11,365 nucleotides of DNA from Paracoccaceae bacterium. GTDB taxonomy: Bacteria > Pseudomonadota > Alphaproteobacteria > Rhodobacterales > Rhodobacteraceae. The stretch covers positions 1 through 11,365 of the forward strand of contig SLKB01000356.1 of assembly GCA_007134805.1 (NCBI GenBank), given 5' to 3'. The notes under the pieces were generated by a model. It searched no databases. It was not told the origin of the DNA and saw only the letters and a program-made list of their open reading frames with translations. The position numbers and the translations under genes were made by a program. Of this stretch, positions 1-6,603 are shown in pieces. Positions within the stretch are counted from its first letter, which is position 1. Each line of letters starts with the position of its first letter.

Positions 1-1
1 G

Positions 2-688
2 GCAGCGATTGCAATGCGCCACGAATGGCCCCGCTTCCAGCGCCCGCCGGATCTTGGCGGCCTGTCGCTGCGCGAGGTTTTCGCTGATGCGACCACGCGC
101 CGGCTTCTGGTCATTGCGCTGGTGAATGCGACACCTGTCGCGATCACTTCGACTCTGTTTCTGTTCTACGCCGAGTCGGTCCTGCAGGCCGAAGGGTGGG
201 AAGGGCCGCTTCTGATCCTCCTGTTCCTCTCGGCCGCCGCCTCGGCGCCACTCTGGGCACGCGCCGCAAAGCGCTGGGGCGCGAAGACCGCGCTTCTTGC
301 AGGCATGGGGATCGCCGCGCTGAGCTTCGTGTTCGTTCTGACACTCGGGCCCGGCGATCTGGTGCCCTTCGCGCTGATCTGCATCGTCTCGGGTGCTGGG
401 ATCGGGGCAGATCTGACGCTTCTGCCTGCGATTTTCTCGCGCCGCATGGCCGAATTATCGCCTGACGCGGCCAAGGGCTTCGGGCTCTGGGCCTTTGTCA
501 CCAAGGCCACGCTCGCGCTTTCGGCCTTGATTGTCTTTCCGACTCTGGAATTCGCCGGTTTCGAGGCCGGTACCCAGAACAGCGCCACCGCACTGAGCGC
601 GCTGGTTCTGCTATATGCCGCTGTTCCCTCGATACTGAAACTCGCCGCAATCGCGCTTCTCGCGCTGACCCCCTTGAAGGAGAGCTGA
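2..688 (+). CDS. MFS transporter, GPH/MFS_2-like, C-terminal part (5' end outside window)
   Basis: The reading frame is open from the first bases of the window, so the N-terminal half of the gene lies to the left; an internal Met at position 14 is not the real start. The visible 228 or so residues are mostly hydrophobic segments separated by short charged loops, about six membrane helices, matching the second half of a 12-helix major facilitator. The Arg/Lys-rich loop after the second helix (ARAAKRWGAK) and the GAGIGADLTLLPAIFSRR segment resemble the Na+/melibiose (GPH) type symporters. The substrate cannot be read from sequence. The gene ends 2 nt before the DUF3833 gene, and that gene is followed by a 4-nt overlap with a dehydrogenase, so all three are probably one transcript. 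In Rhodobacterales a GPH transporter, DUF3833 protein and SDR commonly sit together near rpoE-chrR and fatty-acid-modifying genes (from memory). A lipid-related role is inference. Confidence 0.85.
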   Translation, partial: AAIAMRHEWPRFQRPPDLGGLSLREVFADATTRRLLVIALVNATPVAITSTLFLFYAESVLQAEGWEGPLLILLFLSAAASAPLWARAAKRWGAKTALLAGMGIAALSFVFVLTLGPGDLVPFALICIVSGAGIGADLTLLPAIFSRRMAELSPDAAKGFGLWAFVTKATLALSALIVFPTLEFAGFEAGTQNSATALSALVLLYAAVPSILKLAAIALLALTPLKES

Positions 689-690
689 GC

Positions 691-1251
691 ATGAGCACGA
701 CCCTGACCATCCTGACCGGCATGGCGCTGATGCTTGTGCTGCTGGCGCTCGCGCAGCGCATGATTGGCTTTCGTGCGCAGAAACCTTCGGATTACGCCCA
801 GATGGAGCCGCGCCTTGATATTCGCCAGCACCTCTCCGGCCCGCTGCGCTGCGAGGGGGTGATCTACGGGCCCACGGGGCGCGTCTCGTCGCGCTTTACT
901 GCGGACATGGAGGGACGATGGGAGGGCACACGTGGCACCCTGGCAGAACATTTCGCCTATGACAGCGGCATGAAGCAGGACCGTGAATGGCGGCTGACCC
1001 TTGGGAATGACGGCCGTATCACCGCCGAGGCTGACGATATCATCGGCACTGGCGAAGGCCAGCAGGATGGCGCGTCAGTGCAGTTGAACTACACCATCCG
1101 TTTGCCTGAGAGCGCAGGCGGCCATGCGCTGCAGGTCACTGACTGGATGTATCTGGTCGATGACCGGACGATCATCAATCGCAGCCAGTTCCGCAAATTC
1201 GGGATTAAGGTCGCCGAACTGGTGGCCACGATGCGCCGGGTGGACGCATGA
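691..1251 (+). CDS. DUF3833 family protein
   Basis: This is a 186-residue protein with one N-terminal hydrophobic segment (about residues 4-22), then a soluble domain. I see no lipobox Cys, although many family members are lipoproteins, so this one is probably membrane-anchored with the domain in the periplasm. The domain (from about residue 38, 'LDIRQHLSGPLRCEGVIYGP', to 'FRKFGIKVAELVATMRR') has the DUF3833 pattern: a beta-rich fold with repeated W and D turns such as DWMYLVDDRTIINRS. The biochemical role of the family is unknown. The start is supported by AAGGAG at 677-682, 8 nt upstream. It lies 2 nt after the transporter and overlaps the SDR gene by 4 nt (ATGA), so translation is probably coupled. 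The lipocalin-like beta-rich look would fit lipid handling, but that is inference from context. Confidence 0.85.
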   Translation: MSTTLTILTGMALMLVLLALAQRMIGFRAQKPSDYAQMEPRLDIRQHLSGPLRCEGVIYGPTGRVSSRFTADMEGRWEGTRGTLAEHFAYDSGMKQDREWRLTLGNDGRITAEADDIIGTGEGQQDGASVQLNYTIRLPESAGGHALQVTDWMYLVDDRTIINRSQFRKFGIKVAELVATMRRVDA

Positions 1252-1985
1252 GAAGACTTTCGGGCAAGACATACTGGCTGGTCGGGGCTTCGGAGGGGTT
1301 GGGCAGGGCGCTCGCGCAGCGGCTCTCGAAGGCGGGCTGCACGCTGGTTCTCAGCGCACGCACGGAGGCGAGCCTGCAAGAGCTTGCGGGCAGCCTACCG
1401 GGGCCCGCGCGGGTCGTGACCTGCGATGTCTCCGACCGCGCCTCGGTCGAGGCGGCGGCCGCAGAGGCGGGCGACGTGGATGGCATGGTCTATCTCGCGG
1501 GCCTCTATTGGCCCCAACCTGCGCAGGAATGGGACGCCGCGCAGGTCGAGGCGATGTTTGACGTGAATCTCACAGGGGCCGCGCGTGTGCTTGGGCAGGT
1601 GGTCCCCCCGATGGTCGCGCGCGGTGCGGGGCATCTAGTCATCGTGGGCTCGCTGTCGGGATATCGTGGCCTGCCGGGCTCGATCGGCTACAGTTCCAGC
1701 AAGGCGGGGCTGATGCATCTGGCCGAGTCCATGCATGCCGATCTGCGCGGCAGTGGCGTTTATGTGCAGCTTGCCAATCCGGGCTTCGTCCGTACGCGTC
1801 TGACCGAAAAGAACGACTTCACGATGCCTTTCCTCATGGAGCCCGCGCAGGCGGCCGAAGAGATCTTCACCCTGATGCGCTCAAGCACATTCCAGCGCGC
1901 TTTTCCGCGGTTGTTTTCGCTGGTCTTTCGATGCGGAAACTTGCTGCCCGACTGGGCCTATTACCGCATATTTGCGCGCAAGTGA
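1248..1985 (+). CDS. Short-chain dehydrogenase/reductase (SDR)
   Basis: This 245-residue classical SDR should be an NAD(P)H-dependent oxidoreductase with a Rossmann fold. Visible motifs, in order: the nucleotide-binding glycine motif GASEGLG (residues 13-19); SAR at 36-38, where an Arg after the second strand often favours NADPH; acidic CDV at 59-61; a LAG variant of NNAG near 83-85; N107; S135; and Y148-S-S-S-K152 as the catalytic Tyr and Lys. NPGFVRT at 177-183 matches the PG motif after strand 6. The C-terminal tail after about residue 215 is hydrophobic and basic (FPRLFSLVFRCGNLLPDWAYYRIFARK), so it may touch the membrane or bind a lipid-like substrate. It is the last gene of the transporter-DUF3833-SDR operon and starts within the DUF3833 stop (ATGA). 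The exact substrate is unknown. The family call is firm. Confidence 0.93.
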   Translation: MRRLSGKTYWLVGASEGLGRALAQRLSKAGCTLVLSARTEASLQELAGSLPGPARVVTCDVSDRASVEAAAAEAGDVDGMVYLAGLYWPQPAQEWDAAQVEAMFDVNLTGAARVLGQVVPPMVARGAGHLVIVGSLSGYRGLPGSIGYSSSKAGLMHLAESMHADLRGSGVYVQLANPGFVRTRLTEKNDFTMPFLMEPAQAAEEIFTLMRSSTFQRAFPRLFSLVFRCGNLLPDWAYYRIFARK

Positions 1986-2044
1986 TCGCCCAGCCGATTG
2001 GGATTGCAACACTGCGTTGATTGCGCGACACTGATGCCGGGTTG

Positions 2045-2051
2045 AAGGAGG
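2045..2051 (+). promoter_or_regulatory. Strong Shine-Dalgarno of the DUF3775 gene
   Basis: A full AAGGAGG stands 6 nt before the ATG at 2058. It is one of the best ribosome binding sites in the window and fixes the start of this small gene. The 72-nt gap after the SDR gene has no clear promoter or terminator that I can defend. Confidence 0.75.
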
Positions 2052-2057
2052 TGCAGC

Positions 2058-2384
2058 ATGCTGTCGATCAGTCCGCGCAAGGTGGTTCACATCGTTTACC
2101 TGGCCCGCGAGGGCTCGGTCGGCGATGCCGAGGTGCATGCCTTCATCGATGGGCTGAATGATGATGAGAAATCCAGCCTCACGGCGATCGCATGGGTGGG
2201 GCGTGGGGCGTTTGAGCCCGAAGATTATGACGAAGCAGTCGCCACAGCCGAGGCCGAGGCGACAACGCCCACGGCAGATTACCTCCTGGGCATGCCGCAT
2301 CTGGCTGAGAACCTCGAAAACGGGCTGGAGGCGCTCGGTATCGACGTGACCGCCGAAGAAGAAGACTTCCTGCGCCAAGGATGA
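2058..2384 (+). CDS. DUF3775 domain-containing protein
   Basis: A small, very acidic soluble protein of 108 residues. It opens with MLSISPRKVVHIVYLARE, typical of DUF3775 proteins, and continues with a helix-rich body: GLNDDEKSSLTAIAWVGRG, then 'FEPEDYDEAVATAEAEA', then 'TADYLLGMPHLAENLENGLEALGI'. There is no signal peptide, membrane segment or Cys. The pattern W(V/I)GRG followed by an acidic helix and a LLG.P.L..NLE motif recurs across alphaproteobacterial members. The function of the family is not known, and nothing in the sequence suggests catalysis. It has its own strong ribosome binding site and sits 72 nt after the SDR, so it may be a separate unit or the tail of that operon. It converges on the holin gene, with a hairpin in the gap. 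Confidence 0.85.
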   Translation: MLSISPRKVVHIVYLAREGSVGDAEVHAFIDGLNDDEKSSLTAIAWVGRGAFEPEDYDEAVATAEAEATTPTADYLLGMPHLAENLENGLEALGIDVTAEEEDFLRQG

Positions 2385-2385
2385 A

Positions 2386-2419
2386 GGCGGGCATGTCCGG
2401 CAACTGGGCCGGGCCCGCC
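2386..2419 (+). terminator. Hairpin between convergent genes (possible bidirectional terminator)
   Basis: A 7-bp inverted repeat, GGCGGGC (2386-2392) and GCCCGCC (2413-2419), encloses a second CCGG/CCGG pairing (2397-2400 with 2409-2412) around a loop. It lies directly after the DUF3775 stop and before the holin stop codon on the other strand, where a shared terminator is expected. There is no long T tract on either side, so the intrinsic-terminator call is moderate. Confidence 0.45.
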
Positions 2420-2427
2420 CCTTCAAT

Positions 2428-2994
2428 TCAATGCTGGGCGCTTTTCCATTCGGCAAGTGCAGGGTTCGTAGAGTTCCGTGAGCCCGAGTATTTATCTGCG
2501 GGCAGGGGCGCGTTCGCTATCTGGTCCGAGGGTGGGGCGGAGAGCCGAGCCGGTGATGACGCTGTGCTGCGCGGCTCCAATTTCGGCATTTTTGTGCAGC
2601 GCAGATGATGGGCTTCCCGTGCGCCGAAATAAAAGGCAACGACCGCGCCCAGAAGCCACCAGAGCGGCTCGGGCACTGCGCCAAGCGCGAACATGCGCAC
2701 TGAAAACCCGTCAGGGTCAGCCATTGCATAGCCGAACAGCCCCAAGGTGCCCAGCGCCAGAAGCGGGCGGGGCAGGCGGTTGAGCCCGTTGACCGCCGAA
2801 TCGAACCATCCGCCACGTCCGAACTGGAATTCGGCTGCGTGGCTGGCATGAGCGGCCTTGTAGGCGTCATGGCCGAGTTCCATCGCGCGGGTGGCATTGG
2901 GGCGGAACACTTCTGCGACTGAAGTGACAGTCTGGCCGAGCACGCGCGCCTCGCGCGCCCCCCCGAACAGGAAGCTGAACACTGATCGGATCAT
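2428..2994 (-). CDS. Holin family protein (3TM holin, GTA-type)
   Basis: A 188-residue membrane protein. Hydrophobic stretches lie at about residues 76-91, 97-108 and 110-124, matching the three-helix holin family (Holin_3TMs) in Rhodobacterales genomes. The N-terminus (MIRSVFSFLFGGAREARVLG) is amphipathic. The soluble part before the helices holds a typical 'VAEVFRPNATRAMELGHDAY' segment. The C-terminal tail is Pro/Ser-rich and ends NPALAEWKSAQH, a conserved ending in this family. The family forms holes in the inner membrane that let an endolysin reach the wall. The start overlaps the stop of the endolysin gene by 4 nt (ATGA), so the two are translationally coupled. The order endolysin then holin, with no other phage genes nearby, matches the unlinked gene transfer agent (GTA) lysis pair of Rhodobacter capsulatus (rcc00555/rcc00556). 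The link to GTA release is inference. Confidence 0.85.
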   Translation of the reverse strand: MIRSVFSFLFGGAREARVLGQTVTSVAEVFRPNATRAMELGHDAYKAAHASHAAEFQFGRGGWFDSAVNGLNRLPRPLLALGTLGLFGYAMADPDGFSVRMFALGAVPEPLWWLLGAVVAFYFGAREAHHLRCTKMPKLEPRSTASSPARLSAPPSDQIANAPLPADKYSGSRNSTNPALAEWKSAQH

Positions 2995-3590
2995 GCCCAG
3001 CCCGCCACACGCTCGCGATGCTGAGCATCGTTCAGATGGAAGCGGGGGTTGATGAACTCCTCGGCGCGGACGATCCAGCCGCCCTTGCCGCCATCGCGGC
3101 GGCGCGCGAACTTCCGGCTGGCCGGGCGACGATCGCCGATCGCGTAGTAATAATCGCGTCTGGCGATGCCGTAAGCACAGACCAGATGCCCCGGCGCCAT
3201 CGCAAGCGCGCGCTCGGTCGCCCCTACAGTCTGCGGCCCGATCACACCATCAACGCCGACTTGCATCCCCATTTCGTTGAGCAATCGCTGCAGGATCCGG
3301 ACCGCATTGGCGCCGGCATTCACATACATGTCAAAGACCGTCGCCCATAGCGGTTCGGGTAGTTGCGCGATGCGCGGGCGCCGGAAATAGTGCTCCAGAT
3401 AGATCTCGATCGCCTCCGCACGGGTCAGTGCGCGGATATCGGCCTCGGTGACAGTCTGGCCAGGGCGCAGACGGCGCAGCGTGTGGATCGTGACCCCGAA
3501 ATTCGTGGCCCCGCCGGGATCATCGGGGTCATTGACGAAACCGCCTTCACGGACAACGATGTCTTCGGCAAGTTGGCGGACAGTTTTCAT
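2991..3590 (-). CDS. GH108 peptidoglycan hydrolase (holin-associated endolysin)
   Basis: I start this 199-residue protein at the ATG ending at 3590 because GAGGT (3598-3602, read on the minus strand) stands 7 nt upstream and the family's N-terminus begins there; an open frame continues another 36 codons upstream without family similarity. Residues 1-88 form the glycosyl hydrolase 108 domain, with REGGFVNDPDDPGGATNFGV carrying the expected catalytic Glu at residue 15. Residues from about 90 to 185 match the associated peptidoglycan-binding domain (NAGANAVRILQRLLNEMG, then VDGVIGPQT, then GWIVRAEEFI). GH108 enzymes cut the glycan chain as N-acetylmuramidases. No signal peptide is visible, so export must depend on a holin, and the next gene encodes one. 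It is transcribed divergently from ribBX across a 175-nt gap. I see no full CtrA-type TTAA-N7-TTAA site there. Confidence 0.92.
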   Translation of the reverse strand: MKTVRQLAEDIVVREGGFVNDPDDPGGATNFGVTIHTLRRLRPGQTVTEADIRALTRAEAIEIYLEHYFRRPRIAQLPEPLWATVFDMYVNAGANAVRILQRLLNEMGMQVGVDGVIGPQTVGATERALAMAPGHLVCAYGIARRDYYYAIGDRRPASRKFARRRDGGKGGWIVRAEEFINPRFHLNDAQHRERVAGWA

Positions 3591-3765
3591 GCGCGTGACC
3601 TCACGTCTGATGTGGACCCGCGGAATCATGGCAAAACCCTGCAAACATCGCCTTAGTGCGGCGCGCGTTGCAGCACCGCAGATCTGCGCAGGACGCACCG
3701 CCTTTGACCCTTTTCCAATAGCGGAGTTTGGGCTATCTGCGCGAGAAAGCGAAAAGGATTGTCCG

Positions 3766-4902
3766 ATGACTTACGAAACGCCAGGGCAAGTCGAGACCGA
3801 TTGGCGCAACGCGATCTCGCGCAGCGAAGAGATCATCGACGAGGCGCGTGCTGGCCGCATGTTCATTCTTGTTGATCATGAGGATCGAGAGAATGAAGGC
3901 GATCTGGTCATCCCCGCGCAGATGGCCACGCCCGAGGTGATCAATTTCATGGCCACCCATGGCAAGGGGCTGATCTGCCTGACACTGCCCGGAGAGCGGA
4001 TCGACCAACTCGGCCTGCCGCTCATGGCGTCCTCCAACTCGTCGCGGCACGAGACGGCCTTCACCGTCTCGATCGAGGCGCGTGAGGGGGTCTCGACCGG
4101 CATTTCGGCACATGACAGGGCGCGTACTGTGGCCGTGGCCATCGACCCTGCCAAGGGCGCGGCGGATATTGCGACACCGGGACATGTGTTCCCGCTGCGG
4201 GCGCGCGACGGAGGTGTTCTGGTGCGTGCAGGCCATACCGAGGCCGCAGTCGACATCGCGCGGCTTGCAGGGCTAAATGCCTCCGGCGTGATCTGTGAGA
4301 TCATGAACGAGGACGGCACCATGGCGCGCCTGCCTGATCTGGTCAGCTTCGCGCAGCGTCACGGACTCAAGATAGGCACGATTTCGGATTTGATCGCGTA
4401 TCGACGGCGGCACGACAATCTCGTGCGCGTCATGAGCGAGCGCCAGATCTCCTCGGCGTTCGGGGGGCACTGGACGATGCGGATCTATGCCGACACCACC
4501 CAAGGGGCCGAGCATGTTGTGCTCATCAAGGGCGATATCACGACGCCAGAGCCCGTGCCGGTGCGCATGCATGCGTTCGATCCGCTCCTTGACATGGTAG
4601 GTGTCGGCGGCGAAGTGCGCGCCGGTGAGTTCTCGGACGCGATGGAGCTTATCGCCGAGAAGGGGCGGGGGGTCGTTGTGCTCTTGCGCGACACCGAGAT
4701 GAAGATGGCAAGCGGTGAAGGGCAGGGCGCCTCGCCGCAGACGCTGCGTCAATATGGTCTGGGCGCGCAGATCCTGTCGTCGCTGGGATTGCACGAGTTG
4801 ATCTTGCTGTCGAATTCCGCCATGCCCAAGGTTGTCGGGCTCGAGGGGTACGGGCTCTCGATCGCCGGAACCTGCAAGATCCCCAGCAAGCGAGGCGCCT
4901 GA
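3766..4902 (+). CDS. ribB: 3,4-dihydroxy-2-butanone 4-phosphate synthase with inactive RibA-like domain (RibBX)
   Basis: This 378-residue fusion has an intact RibB domain at residues 15-215. It converts ribulose 5-phosphate to 3,4-dihydroxy-2-butanone 4-phosphate plus formate, one branch of riboflavin synthesis, in the cytosol. Seen motifs: DHEDRENEGDLV (38-49) with acidic metal and substrate ligands, STGISAHDRA (110-119), RAGHTEAAVDIA (154-165) and EIMNEDGTMAR (178-188). Residues 216-378 follow the layout of GTP cyclohydrolase II, but the three zinc Cys and the catalytic RQEGRG segment are gone: the region reads HAFDPLLDMVGVGGEVRAGEF and then KGRGVVVLLRDTEMKM. The only Cys in this half is C370. 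The second domain is therefore probably inactive, as in RibBX proteins known from other Proteobacteria, and a separate RibA should exist elsewhere. The start follows AAGGA by 7 nt; an upstream in-frame extension overlaps the endolysin antisense and is rejected. No FMN riboswitch is visible upstream. Confidence 0.95.
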   Translation: MTYETPGQVETDWRNAISRSEEIIDEARAGRMFILVDHEDRENEGDLVIPAQMATPEVINFMATHGKGLICLTLPGERIDQLGLPLMASSNSSRHETAFTVSIEAREGVSTGISAHDRARTVAVAIDPAKGAADIATPGHVFPLRARDGGVLVRAGHTEAAVDIARLAGLNASGVICEIMNEDGTMARLPDLVSFAQRHGLKIGTISDLIAYRRRHDNLVRVMSERQISSAFGGHWTMRIYADTTQGAEHVVLIKGDITTPEPVPVRMHAFDPLLDMVGVGGEVRAGEFSDAMELIAEKGRGVVVLLRDTEMKMASGEGQGASPQTLRQYGLGAQILSSLGLHELILLSNSAMPKVVGLEGYGLSIAGTCKIPSKRGA

Positions 4903-4903
4903 C

Positions 4904-5452
4904 ATGGCCGGATCCGTATCGCACTACATCTTGCCGCTGCCACAGTTCGAGACATCACCGAAGCTGCTGATCGTGGTTGCTCCTTACTACAAGGATATCG
5001 CCGATCAACTCGTCGATGGCGCGCGCGCGCAGATCGAGGCCGCGGGTGGCGATCACGACCTGATCGAGGTGCCTGGCGCGCTGGAAGTGCCCACAGCCAT
5101 CGGCCAGGCTTTCAGGCTTTCGAATTTTGACGGGTTCGTCGCGCTAGGCTGCGTGATCCGGGGTGAGACCACGCATTACGACACGGTCTGCAATGACAGC
5201 TCGCGCGCGCTCACGCTGCTGGGGCTGCAGGGCGCATGCATCGGCAACGGGATCCTGACTGTCGAAACACATGCCCAGGCGCGCGTGCGTGCGAAAGTAT
5301 CCGGTCAGGACAAGGGCGGCGGCGCTGCGGCTGCAGCGCTGCACCTGATCGCGCTTTCGCGGCGCTGGGGTGGCGCGCGCCGCCCTGTCGGGTTCAAGCC
5401 CGAGGCTGAGGAATTCCAGATCGCGCGCAGCGGGAAGGACAAGTCGGCATGA
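4904..5452 (+). CDS. ribH: 6,7-dimethyl-8-ribityllumazine synthase
   Basis: This 182-residue lumazine synthase joins the RibB product with the pyrimidine intermediate to give the direct precursor of riboflavin. Key motifs are PGALEVPTAI (58-66), GCVIRGETTHYD (82-93) with the acid-base His at residue 91, and GNGILTVE (114-121). The usual NKG(W/E)EAA stretch appears as DKGGGAAAAA (137-145). The enzyme normally assembles as pentamers or 60-subunit shells; the subunit is slightly longer than the common 155-165 residues because of extra N- and C-terminal residues. The ATG lies one base after the ribBX stop, so the two are coupled, and the last codons overlap nusB by 4 nt. With ribBX it makes a compact riboflavin operon. 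The deaminase/reductase (ribD) and riboflavin synthase (ribE) genes are not in the window. Confidence 0.97.
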   Translation: MAGSVSHYILPLPQFETSPKLLIVVAPYYKDIADQLVDGARAQIEAAGGDHDLIEVPGALEVPTAIGQAFRLSNFDGFVALGCVIRGETTHYDTVCNDSSRALTLLGLQGACIGNGILTVETHAQARVRAKVSGQDKGGGAAAAALHLIALSRRWGGARRPVGFKPEAEEFQIARSGKDKSA

Positions 5453-5937
5453 CCCGGGCGGACGAGAAAAGACGCGCCGTGATGGATGCCCGCCGCGTCA
5501 AGCGCAGCGCTGCCCGCTTCTATGCAGTGCAGGCATTGTTTCAGATGGAAGCCTCGGATGTCGGCATCGCCCGGATCGAAGAGGAGTTCGAGACCCATCG
5601 CATCGGCGTCGCGACCGAGACCGAGACCTCGGCCGAGGCGGACCGTCCGTATTTCCGCCGCCTGATCGAGACCGCCGTGGATCGGCAGGCTGCGATCGAC
5701 CAGATGACCGACCGTGCGCTCGTGGCAAAATGGCCGATCTCGCGCATTGATCCGACCCTGCGCGCGCTCTTTCGCGCGGCTGGCGCCGAGATGCTTGCGG
5801 CGCAAACCCCGGCACGCGTAATCATCACCGAGTTTCTCTCGATTGCGCAGGCGTTCTTCCCCGAGGGCCGCGAGGCGAAATTCGTCAATGCCGTGCTCGA
5901 TCATATGGCGCATGAGGCGCGTGCATCCGAATTCTGA
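5449..5937 (+). CDS. nusB: Transcription antitermination factor NusB
   Basis: A 162-residue all-helical RNA-binding protein. With NusE (ribosomal protein S10) it binds boxA in rRNA leader transcripts and helps RNA polymerase read through. Seen features: a basic N-terminus (DARRVKRSAARFYAVQALFQME, residues 13-34) with the typical R..A.Q.LFQ helix used for RNA contact; PISRIDPTLRALFRAAGAEM at 96-115, matching the family's conserved I.R.D..LLR..A.E.; 'PARVIITEFLSIAQAF' at 121-136; and FVNAVLDHMA at 145-154, the signature end of the family. I take the ATG overlapping the ribH stop by 4 nt as the start; Met 12 is an alternative. A ribH-nusB neighbourhood is common in Proteobacteria. The gene is followed after 3 nt by aat. 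Confidence 0.96.
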   Translation: MTRADEKRRAVMDARRVKRSAARFYAVQALFQMEASDVGIARIEEEFETHRIGVATETETSAEADRPYFRRLIETAVDRQAAIDQMTDRALVAKWPISRIDPTLRALFRAAGAEMLAAQTPARVIITEFLSIAQAFFPEGREAKFVNAVLDHMAHEARASEF

Positions 5938-5940
5938 GAG

Positions 5941-6603
5941 ATGGCAGGGCGCGCGATGCAATTGGATCTGACGCCCGAGATACTGATGCAGGCGTATCGG
6001 CTCGGTGTCTTCCCGATGGCCGAGGATCGCGATGACCCGAAGCTCTACTGGTTCGATCCGGTGCATCGCGGGATCTTGCCGCTCGATCGGTTTCACCTCG
6101 CCCGCAGCCTGCGGCGGCGGATCCGCGCGGTGCCGTTCGAACTGACGCTCGACCGCGCGTTCGACCAGGTCATCGCAGGCTGTGCGGCACGCAAGACCAC
6201 CTGGATAAATGCCGAGATCCGGCGGCTCTTCGTGGCCCTGCACAAGATGGGGTACGCGCATTCCGTCGAAGTCTGGGAGGGGGATGATCTGGTGGGCGGG
6301 GTCTACGGGCTTGCGCAAGGCGGGGCGTTCTGTGCGGAAAGCATGTTCTCGCGCCGGTCCGATGCGTCAAAAATCGCATTGGCCTATCTGATCACGCATC
6401 TGCGCCGTTGCGGTTTCGTGTTGTTTGACACGCAATATCTGACCGACCATCTCGCACGTCTGGGCGCGATCGAAGTGCCGCGCGCAGCTTATCGCGCACA
6501 GCTTTCCCAAGCCCTGGGGGTGGTCGCGGACATCCATGCGCTGCCTTTGCCCGAGGCTCAGGACGTCGTGCAGTTCAACACCCAAAGATCGAAGCGCGCG
6601 TGA
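5941..6603 (+). CDS. aat: Leucyl/phenylalanyl-tRNA-protein transferase
   Basis: This enzyme transfers Leu or Phe from charged tRNA to the N-terminus of proteins starting with Arg or Lys, marking them for ClpS-ClpAP degradation (bacterial N-end rule). The 220-residue frame carries the family signatures: YRLGVFPMAED (19-29), the WFDPVHRGILPLD segment (37-49), TTWIN (86-90), HSVEVWEGDDLVGGVYG (107-123), FCAESMFSRRSDASKIAL (130-147) and LFDTQYLTDHLARLGA (161-176). The first ATG sits only 3 nt after nusB with no good ribosome binding site. The ATG at 5956 (MQLDLTPEIL) has AGGG upstream and fits homolog starts better, so the protein may be 215 residues long. Its last 46 bp overlap the 3' end of the DUF2155 gene on the other strand. 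In this order aat is usually near accBC; here it directly follows nusB (from memory). Confidence 0.95.
   Translation: MAGRAMQLDLTPEILMQAYRLGVFPMAEDRDDPKLYWFDPVHRGILPLDRFHLARSLRRRIRAVPFELTLDRAFDQVIAGCAARKTTWINAEIRRLFVALHKMGYAHSVEVWEGDDLVGGVYGLAQGGAFCAESMFSRRSDASKIALAYLITHLRRCGFVLFDTQYLTDHLARLGAIEVPRAAYRAQLSQALGVVADIHALPLPEAQDVVQFNTQRSKRA

Noticed and set aside
2428..3590. Prophage remnant
   Set aside because: Only the lysis pair is present; no integrase, terminase, capsid, tail or attachment repeat flanks it, and base composition matches the neighbours.
3448..3765. Upstream extension of ribBX by 106 codons
   Set aside because: The added sequence is antisense to the endolysin start and has no RibB similarity. 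The ATG at 3766 has a good SD and fits the family's N-terminus.
3591..3765. FMN riboswitch or CtrA site in the endolysin-ribBX gap
   Set aside because: I looked for the conserved FMN aptamer pieces and for TTAA-N7-TTAA and found neither. A TTGACC at 3704-3709 has no -10 at a proper distance, so no promoter is called.
5305..6318. Minus-strand open frame of about 337 codons opposite ribH, nusB and aat
   Set aside because: Three well-supported genes occupy the other strand, and the translation is rich in Arg, His and Pro with no recognised motif.
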